A stretch of 64,000 nt of DNA from assembly GCA_006503475.1 (NCBI GenBank), contig RSEH01000108.1:85141-149140 (forward strand). Reading direction: 5' to 3'. Positions 9,989 through 20,002 of the stretch are shown here, in pieces. A model generated the notes under the pieces. It had not been told where the DNA came from. It saw nothing but the letters and a program-made list of their open reading frames with translations, and did not search any database. Source of the stretch: Stentor roeselii. Its lineage: Eukaryota > Ciliophora > Heterotrichea > Heterotrichida > Stentoridae. The number at the start of each line of letters is the position of its first letter. Positions within the stretch are counted from its first letter, which is position 1. Made by a program: the position numbers and the translations under genes.

Positions 9989-12900
9989 TTATCGACGAGG
10001 TCGTAGGTAGTCTGATAAGTTGTCAACCCAACGGGTCTGTCCTTCAGGTTCAAGTCGAATTTGGATTATTGCTCCTTCGCTGGAAGTCACTGTGCATGGC
10101 TGCCATTTGTTTGAAAAAGTGTCTTGATATTCAAGTTCTGTGCCTTTCGGCAAGTTTTCACTTAAAGGCTCTCGGTCAGAGTCATCAATGTCATCTTCGA
10201 GGACTTTTCCTTTAAATAGCTTTTTGCAGGCTTCGATTCGTTGTTGATAGGCTCGGGCTTGATCTTTTGATTTCACATTTCGAGATAATGGGTCGGTGAG
10301 GACTGAATTTAACCATTTTAAGTCACCGCGCTTTCGAATTAACCAGTCTCGGATTGATGGGATTTTAAAGGAAAGCTTTAGAAGGAAGTCGAAGGAGGAC
10401 TCGGTTGCGATCGGGTATCTTTTGTTGTCTTGGAGTTGCTTTAGGAACTTTGGAAGTAAATAATCGTTTCGCTCTGGAATTATGGAGTCGCTTACGCTGA
10501 ATAGACGGATTAATTGACGCATGTAAGTTTTGTGCTTGTCGTGGTTTGTTTTGTCGATACCGGTTATTAGAAAGGTGCCGTATTTGAATGATAGGTCTTT
10601 GGAGTCTTTGCAGAGAGTTGAGAAGAATTGGCCGAGGATTCTTCCTCCGTATCTTGAGTACCCATCATTCAAGAACATATTCAAAGTTTTTTCTTCAAAC
10701 AAAAACAAAATCTGTTCTTGTGTCAATTCAGAAACAGTTAAATTCAAAGAAGCAACTAAAAAGATAAAAGAAGGACTTCCATAGCAATATTCAACTTTAT
10801 CAGCCACATGAAAATTATCATACCCCAAATAAATATCCGAGTACTGAAAAGGAATATCATCATTCAAGTCACTCTGAGGAATTTCTTTCAAATACTGAAT
10901 GATCCTCGAATGAACCGAGTACTTTTTAATAAGACTCACATTAAGTTTGAGTATTTTAAACAAAAGTTCAAAGTACTGCGAAAAGTTGCAAGAATAAGGT
11001 TTTCTTGCAAGGTCCAAATACGACAAAATACGTTTAAAGAACAATTCCTGAACATCTTTTCCAACCTGTTTCAAAGCAGCATGAATAAGTCCAACAACGA
11101 CTCTTCTCTTCTCATTAAACGGGCAGTCCATAAGTAATTCTTTCAATGTCCACTTGAATCCAGTCATCTCTAAAAGCCAGTCACTCAAATTTTTATTATC
11201 CTTCAAATTTTCCTTAATAATCCTGACACAATCAGCGATACTCGAAAAGTCACGAGACCTGATCATCACAGTCAAAAAAAAGGAAACAACGAATTTTTGA
11301 CAGTTTTCTTCTTTTTTCAAGGCAAAACTATTAACAAACTCGAAGTACTCAGAACTGAAACACGACTTACACCGCCAATACTTCTTATTTTCTTCCATCA
11401 CCTCCAATGCAGGTCTATCAGACCCGAACTGAAAACAAGCTTCTTTCAAATTATCTTCTTCTCTATTATAAATAAATCGTTTTTCTCTTTCATAAATCAA
11501 AATATAAGCGTTTCTTATTCGTGACTTCAAAGCTGAAACATTTCCTGAAGTAGACTGAAATGAAAACCTTTCCTCACCTCCAAAGGCTTCAGCGGGGATA
11601 TCATTAGGATCGATTTTTCTAACAATAGTGTCGTTAAACTCGAGCCACTCTCCACTTTCCTTGATAAACGAGTAGTAATGTCCACCTTCTGCACTTCCTA
11701 AATGAATGATGATGCCTCGAAGGGTGAACTGATAATACTCTTGCTGGAACTTTAAATCTGGAATCACTTTTTTGAATTCATTTCCAGCGAGAAAAGCGGC
11801 TTCTTTTTCTTTTAACAACTCAAGTCGCTCGATGCCTTCTTGGGTAAAGTCTTGCATGTTGAGGGACATGGGAAACTCGCAGTAGTCGTTGATTTTCAGA
11901 CGGCGCATTGAGTCGTAGTCGAACTCGAAACGTCGAAGGCTGATGAATAAAGTGTTTGGAAGGAATTTTAAACATACTCTTCGAATCGCTGTCACTTTAC
12001 TGTCGCAGTAGTCACATTGGTAAGCGTTTGGACCTTCTAGAGTTTCACCTTCTTTGAAACTCTCCAGGGACTCGAGAAGAGACTTCTTGCCTTTCACTTG
12101 GACTGGAAGAGTTATGAAGGCTTCTGCTACTTCTGAACGGTGGCTGCAGGACTTTTGACCGATTATTTCATTTGCTAGGAGACCGGAAAATAGGTCTTTT
12201 ATTAGGGTTGGTGAGGATGTTGATTTCAGCTGCCCTTCAAGACAATCCATAAAAGTATTGATAAACTCATCAACATCCATCTGCTCCAAAACATTAACAC
12301 TTCTCCCTTCCACATCCTTAAAAGCCTTACAAATCCCTTTCGGGTTGACACTTTGTTTATCACTAAACTTAAGTCCCGAAAAAACTTTTTGTATCTGCAT
12401 CAACAAATTTTCCTCATTTTTTTTCCCATCAATTTTTTCCTGATCAAAGTCCAATCCCAAGACAGTTTCCCTAAACTCTTTAATATGAAAAAGCTGTTGC
12501 AAAGCAGAGATAAGATAACAAATGCATCCCAAGTTCTTAATCCCAACAAATCCAGTATCAGACTTTTCATTTGCCCTCGGATGATTATTCCAATCAGCGG
12601 CGCGACTCGTGCGCCAAGAAGGGTCCTGGACTTGTGGAGTCAGATATTCAATTACAATGACTCTGGCCTTGGCACTGCGAAAGCAAATTTCTTTTAACAG
12701 CGCAAAAGCGCTGCGTCGAGTTGTCTGATGTTTGCACTTCGGAGCGAATCGATTTAAGTCTGTTGGAATGTCGAAGAGACAAGAGTGAAGGACTAGTCTT
12801 GATAAGTCTTCTAAGTCTACTTCTGATGATCTTCGGACTATTTCAGTCAAAACTTCTAAAATTCCGATTAAGGTCTGGTCTTGTTGAGAACATGATGATT

Positions 12901-15745
12901 CGGGATCACGGAGTTTTAAGGATTGTTGGAAGGAATCGTACATGTTGGATATTTCAGTGGTTTTTTTTCGGTTTACGTATTTTTTTATTAGATTGAATCT
13001 GCTGAGTATGGACCAGGCGATTTCAGCTGAAGCGCTGTTGAGGTCTGGAAGCATTGACATTAGCAGTTCTTGGAAGTCTTCATTCTTCGAGAAGAACTCT
13101 TCAGGATCAACGACATTCAAAGGATTTGCCAAGATCTCCACCAAAAAAGCAGCAGGATTAAACAAAGAAATCGATAAATCATCATACAGCAAATCAAGTT
13201 TTTCAGAATGATCCTTCATATGACTCGGAATAATCATCACAAAATTACTTTTTTTCCCATATTTTTCCGCAATTTTTTCCCTGACATCTTTGATTTTAGC
13301 TGAAGTACTAACTTGCACCCTACTAAAATCTTCATTAACCTGCTTAAAGTGAACAGTTGAACTTCCATTTAAAGTATCCGTTTTTTTCACATTAAAGCTC
13401 AGAAACTGCCAAAGTACCTGAAGTGCTTTAAGTACAGAATCCTGATCCTTACTCAAAAATTCCTTCAAAGTATTGAACAACTCCTGCCAGACGTCTTCCC
13501 TGATATCAAAAAGCGAACTATCTAACTTCAGGTTAAGTTTTACCAGCAAGTCAATCGCTTTAATCATCACAGGTTTAACCTCACATTGAAAAACACTCTT
13601 GATTAAAAAGTCGTAACCTGTCAATTCTCGACTTTTCCTCGAAATAAATAACCCGAAGTTGACTTCTAAGTTTCTCTGATCATTCACCCTCATAAACAAC
13701 TCGTGAAAGACTGAAAAACTCGTCTCGTCCAGATGAATCAACTCGAAAGGCTTTTGAAGAAAAAGACCTTCCAATAGTTTCAAGTTGGTTTCAGGTGAAA
13801 AGTGTCTTCTTACAAGTGATAAAAGAGATTTAAAGAACTTATTCGATGCTTCTAATATTGACTGGGCTTTTACCAGGTCTGCAACTTGACTGATTTGGTC
13901 TGTGTTGATCGAAGGCGACTTGGAAAGAAGTAGTTTCCAGAACCGAAGACGGACTTGCAAATGCTTTTGAAGAGAAAAAGAACTTCGAGGCTCTGAGAGT
14001 TGTTTGAAGGAATCGACGAGTAGTTGAATGATTTGTGGCTCAGAGTCGAAGATTGTTTTGATTATTGAAGACTTTAAGCTTTCCTGAGTGATTTCTTTCA
14101 GCATGGAGTTGATTAAGTTCATCGACTGGCAGACGGAGTCCATGTTTCTTATGTTTTTTAATGATTTTTTCAGGTACTTCTTCCACTTTTCCTCACTTTT
14201 GCAAGAAAGAAGCAAACTTTCAAAGGAATCATAAACTAACTGCAATGTTTTACATTTACTGCTGTCAAGAAGCAGATTATACAAGAACTTTAAAGAATTT
14301 TCACATAAATCTGCACTTGAAAGACTTAAAATTTTAAAGGTTTTCAAGAAATGAACTGAAAATTCTTCAGGACTGACTGAAACAAACTTTTTCCAGAGAA
14401 ACTTTCTGAAGTTTTCATCAAGACTTTCAGAAACCTCAGAAATTACCTGAAAAGTTGCTTGTTGTAAAGAATCATGTCGTCCTTGTGAGTGAGTCCAAAG
14501 CAGGTTCAGGGTGTTTTCATCAAGTTTTCCAGTTTTAAATAAAAAAACATAAAAAGCAGCAGTTCTTTTAACCATCTCTTCATGACTTTTTTCAAGGACT
14601 GTCGTTAAAATCCGATTTTCCAAGATCCAATTCGCGAGTTTTCCTTGATCAACTGTTGAAAATTTCGACTTTTCTTCGATTTTACTTGAATTTTCAATGA
14701 TTTCCTTAACGCCAACAAGTCCTTTCAGTTGTTTTTCAAGGTAAGGACTATTCAAAAGTTTCATGTTTATCGCAAGTTCATAAGAAACAAGTTCTTCTTC
14801 TTGCCCTGAAGTGTGAACGACTTCTAAAAGTTGACTCACCAGATCTTTATCCAAATTTTTCAATTCTTTATCAGAGATCTGCTCAATTCTTCTAAGCAAA
14901 AAATTTTTAAATTTTTCATTCCAAGTCTCGCAAAACGATTCACTTAAAAATCCTGAAATATTTAAAACAGGTAAATTAAAAATGAACTTGAAAGGAACTT
15001 TTAGTCTTTCCTCACTTTCAGCAAGAATATCTAAAATCGCTGAAAAACCTTCTTTTTTCGCGAAATAATTAATAAAGAAGTGTAAAGTGAAAGGCTTTTC
15101 AACAGTCCTTTCATCAAACAAGTAACTTGTTTTAACCCATTTCCAAGATGCCAGTTGTTTTTCAGTTCTAAAGTCTTGCCCGAAGAGTCTTTTTAAAGTA
15201 AAGAGAAGTTCAGGCCAAGATGCAGCGACGGCAGTTTTGGGATTATCAAGAAAGTTGTCGTTTTCTTGAAGTGCTGAGAAGTTTGTTTTATACGATTTCA
15301 GCCATTTTACAAGGAATCTGATGGTTTTAAGCAAGAAGTTCATTGATAGAGAAAAGTCTTCTGATGTTTTGTAGTCATTTACCAGGAGACAATCAATTAA
15401 AGTAAAAAGTTCTCCTCTTAAGAATTGAGTGATTCCAAAGGCACTAGATGGCAAATTTTTCATCTTTTCGCTGGCAGAGGATAGAATTGATGGTGAAAAG
15501 GAAAAGTCTCGTATTGCGAAACCTTTTTGACCTGTGTAAAGCTCGCTTTTTTTACGGAAGGGAGCGATTAGACTTGAAGTAAAAGAAAATCGCCTGTCCC
15601 ACTTGTCGCTCCACCCGTCGTAATGGATTTTTAAGTATTTTGAGTCATGGTTGATTTCTACGACCTGAGCCATGCACCAGGTGTTCATCGTATCTCTTGA
15701 ATCGATATAGCTACCCACTTGGTATTCTCGAAGCCAGTCAGACAT
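9989..15745 (-). CDS. Giant ubiquitin-specific protease (USP9X/USP34-like) with Tudor/chromo-like ends, 1918 aa
   Basis: Cysteine deubiquitinase of the USP (C19) family. The Cys box is 'IKNLGCICYLISALQQL' with catalytic C1076, and the His box is 'GGHYYSFIKESGEWLEFND' with H1356. Between them are the zinc-finger pair CDYCDSK, 'LFISLRRFEFD' and the QMDVDEF motif, as in USP9X, USP24 and USP34. About 1,000 residues of helical solenoid precede the catalytic domain, including a ubiquitin-like insert near residues 800-870, and about 400 follow. The first ~60 residues ('VGSYIDSRDTMNTWCMAQV...HYDGWSDKWD') and the last ~55 ('EYQDTFSNKWQPCTVTSS...TRWVDNLSDYLRPR') look like Tudor/chromo-barrel or MBT-type domains. 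No intron is visible over 5.7 kb. It converges on PKG with 26 bp between stops. Confidence 0.92.
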   Translation of the reverse strand: MSDWLREYQVGSYIDSRDTMNTWCMAQVVEINHDSKYLKIHYDGWSDKWDRRFSFTSSLIAPFRKKSELYTGQKGFAIRDFSFSPSILSSASEKMKNLPSSAFGITQFLRGELFTLIDCLLVNDYKTSEDFSLSMNFLLKTIRFLVKWLKSYKTNFSALQENDNFLDNPKTAVAASWPELLFTLKRLFGQDFRTEKQLASWKWVKTSYLFDERTVEKPFTLHFFINYFAKKEGFSAILDILAESEERLKVPFKFIFNLPVLNISGFLSESFCETWNEKFKNFLLRRIEQISDKELKNLDKDLVSQLLEVVHTSGQEEELVSYELAINMKLLNSPYLEKQLKGLVGVKEIIENSSKIEEKSKFSTVDQGKLANWILENRILTTVLEKSHEEMVKRTAAFYVFLFKTGKLDENTLNLLWTHSQGRHDSLQQATFQVISEVSESLDENFRKFLWKKFVSVSPEEFSVHFLKTFKILSLSSADLCENSLKFLYNLLLDSSKCKTLQLVYDSFESLLLSCKSEEKWKKYLKKSLKNIRNMDSVCQSMNLINSMLKEITQESLKSSIIKTIFDSEPQIIQLLVDSFKQLSEPRSSFSLQKHLQVRLRFWKLLLSKSPSINTDQISQVADLVKAQSILEASNKFFKSLLSLVRRHFSPETNLKLLEGLFLQKPFELIHLDETSFSVFHELFMRVNDQRNLEVNFGLFISRKSRELTGYDFLIKSVFQCEVKPVMIKAIDLLVKLNLKLDSSLFDIREDVWQELFNTLKEFLSKDQDSVLKALQVLWQFLSFNVKKTDTLNGSSTVHFKQVNEDFSRVQVSTSAKIKDVREKIAEKYGKKSNFVMIIPSHMKDHSEKLDLLYDDLSISLFNPAAFLVEILANPLNVVDPEEFFSKNEDFQELLMSMLPDLNSASAEIAWSILSRFNLIKKYVNRKKTTEISNMYDSFQQSLKLRDPESSCSQQDQTLIGILEVLTEIVRRSSEVDLEDLSRLVLHSCLFDIPTDLNRFAPKCKHQTTRRSAFALLKEICFRSAKARVIVIEYLTPQVQDPSWRTSRAADWNNHPRANEKSDTGFVGIKNLGCICYLISALQQLFHIKEFRETVLGLDFDQEKIDGKKNEENLLMQIQKVFSGLKFSDKQSVNPKGICKAFKDVEGRSVNVLEQMDVDEFINTFMDCLEGQLKSTSSPTLIKDLFSGLLANEIIGQKSCSHRSEVAEAFITLPVQVKGKKSLLESLESFKEGETLEGPNAYQCDYCDSKVTAIRRVCLKFLPNTLFISLRRFEFDYDSMRRLKINDYCEFPMSLNMQDFTQEGIERLELLKEKEAAFLAGNEFKKVIPDLKFQQEYYQFTLRGIIIHLGSAEGGHYYSFIKESGEWLEFNDTIVRKIDPNDIPAEAFGGEERFSFQSTSGNVSALKSRIRNAYILIYEREKRFIYNREEDNLKEACFQFGSDRPALEVMEENKKYWRCKSCFSSEYFEFVNSFALKKEENCQKFVVSFFLTVMIRSRDFSSIADCVRIIKENLKDNKNLSDWLLEMTGFKWTLKELLMDCPFNEKRRVVVGLIHAALKQVGKDVQELFFKRILSYLDLARKPYSCNFSQYFELLFKILKLNVSLIKKYSVHSRIIQYLKEIPQSDLNDDIPFQYSDIYLGYDNFHVADKVEYCYGSPSFIFLVASLNLTVSELTQEQILFLFEEKTLNMFLNDGYSRYGGRILGQFFSTLCKDSKDLSFKYGTFLITGIDKTNHDKHKTYMRQLIRLFSVSDSIIPERNDYLLPKFLKQLQDNKRYPIATESSFDFLLKLSFKIPSIRDWLIRKRGDLKWLNSVLTDPLSRNVKSKDQARAYQQRIEACKKLFKGKVLEDDIDDSDREPLSENLPKGTELEYQDTFSNKWQPCTVTSSEGAIIQIRLEPEGQTRWVDNLSDYLRPRR

Positions 15746-16313
15746 TTTAATAAAGATTTAGAAAGCCAAGATAATCAGAGGGATGAAAAGAATTGAAAGA
15801 AGCAGTTAAATGATGAAGGTTTGGAAAGATTTTTTAGTAATTTAAGAAATATTTAGTTAAATGTTTCAAGGAATTTTTATTTAAATAGTGAATTGATGAT
15901 AAGAGAACTTGAATTATTTAACCTTGCATCAATTTCACAATGATTTTTTATATAAATACTGAATTGATGATAAGAGAACTTAAATAATTTAAACTTGCAT
16001 CAATTTCACAATGATTTTTTATATAAATACTGAATTGATCATAAGAGAACTTGAATAATTAAACTTTGCTTAAATTTCACAATGATTTTTTATATAAATA
16101 CTGAATTGATCATAAGAGAACTTGAATATTTTAACCTTGCTTCAATTTCACAATGATTTTTTATATAAATAGTGAATTAATCATAAAAGAACTTAAATAA
16201 TTAACCTTGCTTCAATTTCATAACCTTTTAATCAGTTAAAAAATCTTTTATCTTCAGGTCTCAATCCAAACTAATTACTATCTCTAAACCTTCATCGTTT
16301 CTTCCAGATTAAC
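15746..16313. other. Intergenic region holding the 71-bp repeat array
   Basis: This lies between the 5' end of the USP gene and the 3' end of the GCN2 gene, both on the minus strand. Its core is the minisatellite listed separately. The flanks, about 125 bp and 90 bp, are AT-rich with no other feature seen. Confidence 0.7.
15871..16222. repeat. Minisatellite of 71-bp units, about 4.9 copies
   Basis: The landmark GAATTGATGATAAGAGAAC and its variants recur at 15890, 15961, 16032, 16103 and 16174, giving a period of exactly 71 bp each time. Four full units are followed by a partial fifth that runs into 'cttcaatttcata', and a partial unit precedes the first. Copies differ by scattered substitutions (GATGAT/GATCAT, AATACT/AATAGT), and the phase is kept from copy to copy. 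Each unit contains the A/T block 'gattttttatataaat' and the block 'caatttcacaatg'. It lies upstream of the USP gene, so it may belong to its promoter or be neutral. Confidence 0.95.
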
Positions 16314-19300
16314 CTAGTCATCATATTGTTCATCGTCTTGATCATGCCTGGTCTCATAATTCAGCTTCAACTTCCTATCAGTTAAAATTTCAAAAGCTCT
16401 CTTAACAGCCTCAACATCAGTAATATCAGAAGTTTGCTGTTTATTCTTAGTATAATCAGTAAACCTCAGCTTTTCTTCACTTCCGTTGCCAAATTCAAGA
16501 TACGAGCGAATTTTATACCTTCTGCAAGACTCAAGGATCTGTTTAGGCAACAAAGCGTTATAATTATAAATCGCAGAGCATCCTTCTTTCCAAAGTTTCA
16601 GTAAAACCTCGATTTTCTTGCAGTTAGTCGCGTTTAAGGCGTGATCATGACTGAACCCGAGAGAACTATTCAAAAAAACAACAGTTCCTCGAATCCAGTT
16701 GTAACATTTTGTTTGGATTAAAATGGAAATCATCAAGTCGATGTTAAAAACGACTCCAAGTCCTGAAATTTCTGAATCATTTGAAGTTTTATTCTTGGTT
16801 TGCATGGTGTAATGAGAGATTAAATTATCATAACATCCTCCATAAGCAAGAATAAGGTCTTCCTTTTTCCTGGTTTTCAAAGTCATTTTGAAGTCTTTGT
16901 AAAAAATAGCACAAACGAAGCCTGAGTAATAATGCAGGTCTTCACTCACCAGTCCTAAATTAAAGCAAATGTTTTGAACCTTGTAAGCTTCTAAAGCATT
17001 CCAAAGTTTATTCAAGTCTTCATCAATGACCTTCGATAAAAACTTGTCTTTTCTAACAGTTTCCGCTAAGATCTTCTTCACATCACTGTACTTTCCCTGA
17101 AATTTAAAGTACTTCTCGAATTTCGTTAAAATCGTAGAAGAAATTCCTAAATTTCCCAATTTTTCTCTTAAATTTTTCGTGTTGGTCTTATGAACATTAG
17201 CCAAGATCTTCAAAACCTGGACTTTAAGAGTATCTCTGATTTCCAGGTACTCTAAAAGATAGTCTAAAATACGAGTATCATTAACATGGACCTCAATGAC
17301 GCCTCCTAAGCTTTTCAAAGTTTCTGAAAAGATATCCTTAACAGTAAGATTAGCAAGAGTAAGTAATTCCGCCTGTAAACAAAATTTAAGGTCATTGTCA
17401 TAAGCCCGGCTATCATAACAAAAGTCAAGACTTGCCTGGGTAGTTTCTTTCGGATGTTCACGTTTACCAGAGACTTTATAAATACTTTGAATTGCGAATC
17501 TTTTAACAATCCCGCCGTATTCTTTTTTCGAAACTTTTCTCGCCCAGGGCACGACGCAGTTATCAGGAAGTTGAACAATGACGCCTGACCTGTCAATCAA
17601 CTTATGAGCTTCCGAAGAATGTTCAACCATCACAGGTCTTGAAGTGCCTTCTTTTCCCTGAACCATGATTTTAAAGTGTGTGAAGTACGGGTAAAGAACA
17701 GGAACCCGTATCTCAACAGCTCCTGCATTTGAGAAGTACTCTCGGAACTTCTCCTCCACAGCGCTTTTTATCATCGAGTCTACTTTTACCTTGCGTCTTT
17801 TTATCTGCTGCACCGTGTTAATTGCTTGAACTTCATTGTAAGTAAATTCGATTTTCTGTTGATTCGTTTGCTTAAACAACTCTTGGTAAAGCCACTCATT
17901 TTCAGATGTGCCGATTCTAGTCGCTACTCTTAAAACCTCTTCGAAGGTCTTTTTATCGATTTGATGAGGAAGAAGACTACTCAACAGCAGCTGCTCTGCT
18001 GTTGGACGAGCTTCAGGACTAGGTTGAGTGAGCCATAAAATGATTTCTTTCACGTCTTTCGGAGCGGAAAAGTCTTCTGGAAGGACTCTTTGCTTGGTAA
18101 GAGCGCGAATTTCCTTTGTTTTCTGCATGTAAGACCCGAACTTTCGAAACATCTCGAAAAAAATGATCCCGATTGAAAACATGTCGGACTTCTGGTCAAA
18201 TCTTCCTGCTTCCTGCTCAGGTGACCAGTAAAGAGGAGTTCCAACAGTAGAGGCTTCATTTTCTTTAACTTCTGAATTCGCTGCAAGGCCGAAGTCTCCT
18301 AATTTGACTTCTCCTTCACCTCCCAAAAAGATATTTGAAGGTTTCAAGTCCCTATGAATGGTTTTTCTTGAGTGGATATAAGCCAGTCCATTTAAAATCT
18401 CTTTCAACATCTTAAAAGCACTGGCTTCATCAGGTAAGTGGTCTTGAATGACTTCTTCTAATGACTTCCCTGCGCAGAATTCCATTTGAATGTAAAGTTT
18501 ACACCCGAGACTTTTTGACTCTTCTTTTGAGAAAAAAGGCTCGATTGACCCGCGTGAACGTTGGAAGGCGACGATCCAGTTGTCACTTTGAGAAGACTCT
18601 GAAAAAGAAGAGCTTTCGTAAGAGTCTTCTGAGTCTTTCTCACTTTCTTCACTGTCACTGTTTTCCTCGAACCAGGCGTTGTGATAACGAACGATGTTCT
18701 GATGCTGAAGGCGAGAAAGGACTAGAACTTCTTTCATGATAGAGGCAGAAGCTTTAAGGCCTTTAAGTTTGATTATTTTTACGGCATAAACACATTCATC
18801 TATTTTGTTAGTCACTCGGTAGACACTGCCGCCTCCACCTTTCCCGATGAGTTCATTTTGTTCAAAGTAGGACTTGTAGTCAAAACCTGTGATGCTCTGT
18901 GGGACTCGAAGAGGACTTTCAAGTAGTTCTTTGTCAAGGTTTTTAATATTTGTAAGAGAATTCAACAGCAAAGGCTCGTTCGGTTTAGAGATGTGAGTCC
19001 TTAAATTCAGCTCTTCTTGAACCTGCTTTTCCATGTCAAAGCCGCTTTCTTCACAACTTTCTTCTTCTTTCACTGGAGTCTCTGTTGTTAGAGGAGAAGG
19101 CGGGGGTGTCGGGTTCAACTTCAAAAGTTCTTCCTTCAGCCAGGCCGCGATTTCAAAGACCAGAGGCTTTGAGAGGGTTGATAAAGATCTCGCTTTTTCC
19201 AGTAGTTCTAATTTTAACCTTTGAAAAGTTGAAGGGTCCAGTCCTACTGAGTCTTGAATCTCGAATAATGCCTGGCAGGAAGGGTAACGCTTTGGGAAAG

Positions 19301-19640
19301 TTACTTGAAGAAATAAACTGCTTCGGATTTCTTTTAGCTTTAGAAGAGGATAAAGGAAAATCTTGAACTTTGTCTCTACTGAGGAGCTTAGGATTGTTAG
19401 GTCGTCTTCGAAGATTGATTTTAATACTTCTAGCTCTTCTTGAGATGATTGAACCTGAGTCTTTGGCTTTGGAGCTGGGGTTAAGGAGAATAGATCTTCA
19501 GGGGATTCTGATTGCTTTGGAACTTTTTTCTTCTTTTTGCGACGTTTTACTTTAGTGGCTTGCTTTGGAAGGGTGTTGTTTAGCAGACCGAAGGATATTC
19601 CTAGAAAAAATGCACTGAAACATGCGATTTCTGCATTCAT
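16314..19640 (-). CDS. GCN2: GCN2-type eIF2-alpha kinase: RWD, kinase, HisRS-like domains, 1108 aa
   Basis: Stress kinase that phosphorylates eIF2-alpha when uncharged tRNA accumulates. The RWD domain lies at about residues 66-172 (EELEVLKSIFEDD..., FPKRYPS). The kinase domain starts at 264 (IGKGGGGSV) with K288 and has the family's acidic Ser-rich insert at about 327-380. The catalytic loop HRDLKPSN is near 429 and DFG at 449-451, followed by VGTPLYWSPEQ. A degenerate histidyl-tRNA-synthetase-like region follows from about 605 (MIKSAVEEKFREYFSNAGAVEIRVPVLYP) to about 1000. There is no pseudokinase domain, so it is shorter than yeast or human GCN2 (~1,650 aa). An unusual hydrophobic stretch (residues 5-21) followed by a KKKKK cluster at the N-terminus could be a signal anchor. 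Confidence 0.93.
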   Translation of the reverse strand: MNAEIACFSAFFLGISFGLLNNTLPKQATKVKRRKKKKKVPKQSESPEDLFSLTPAPKPKTQVQSSQEELEVLKSIFEDDLTILSSSVETKFKIFLYPLLKLKEIRSSLFLQVTFPKRYPSCQALFEIQDSVGLDPSTFQRLKLELLEKARSLSTLSKPLVFEIAAWLKEELLKLNPTPPPSPLTTETPVKEEESCEESGFDMEKQVQEELNLRTHISKPNEPLLLNSLTNIKNLDKELLESPLRVPQSITGFDYKSYFEQNELIGKGGGGSVYRVTNKIDECVYAVKIIKLKGLKASASIMKEVLVLSRLQHQNIVRYHNAWFEENSDSEESEKDSEDSYESSSFSESSQSDNWIVAFQRSRGSIEPFFSKEESKSLGCKLYIQMEFCAGKSLEEVIQDHLPDEASAFKMLKEILNGLAYIHSRKTIHRDLKPSNIFLGGEGEVKLGDFGLAANSEVKENEASTVGTPLYWSPEQEAGRFDQKSDMFSIGIIFFEMFRKFGSYMQKTKEIRALTKQRVLPEDFSAPKDVKEIILWLTQPSPEARPTAEQLLLSSLLPHQIDKKTFEEVLRVATRIGTSENEWLYQELFKQTNQQKIEFTYNEVQAINTVQQIKRRKVKVDSMIKSAVEEKFREYFSNAGAVEIRVPVLYPYFTHFKIMVQGKEGTSRPVMVEHSSEAHKLIDRSGVIVQLPDNCVVPWARKVSKKEYGGIVKRFAIQSIYKVSGKREHPKETTQASLDFCYDSRAYDNDLKFCLQAELLTLANLTVKDIFSETLKSLGGVIEVHVNDTRILDYLLEYLEIRDTLKVQVLKILANVHKTNTKNLREKLGNLGISSTILTKFEKYFKFQGKYSDVKKILAETVRKDKFLSKVIDEDLNKLWNALEAYKVQNICFNLGLVSEDLHYYSGFVCAIFYKDFKMTLKTRKKEDLILAYGGCYDNLISHYTMQTKNKTSNDSEISGLGVVFNIDLMISILIQTKCYNWIRGTVVFLNSSLGFSHDHALNATNCKKIEVLLKLWKEGCSAIYNYNALLPKQILESCRRYKIRSYLEFGNGSEEKLRFTDYTKNKQQTSDITDVEAVKRAFEILTDRKLKLNYETRHDQDDEQYDD

Positions 19641-20002
19641 GTTTTTATGATGATGGATAATTTGGGATGATTAAGAGGGTTAGAGTTTTTTTGAGGGGTT
19701 TTAGAGATTAGATTGAAGGAAAGACTTTTAGATTTATTAGAATGTTTTAGGGAATTATATTTTTGATTTAATAATTTTGGTTTAATGGTTGACTAACTAA
19801 ACTATTGAAAATATTCCATATCAGTCTAAATCAATTATCACTTAATCCTTATAAGCTAATCACGATAAATATAATCCAATAAAAATTATTCACTCCTAAT
19901 CCTCTTCAAACATAAGATGCCAAAAACCCCCATAATTCCCCAAAACTCCTTAAAAAACCTCCCAAAAATCCTTTCTCCAAATTCTCCATCAATAAACCAT
20001 CA
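19641..20002. other. Divergent intergenic region, 362 bp
   Basis: This lies between the start codons of the GCN2 gene (minus) and the 204-aa gene (plus). It is AT-rich and should contain both promoters. I see no distinct motif, repeat or RNA gene. Confidence 0.6.
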
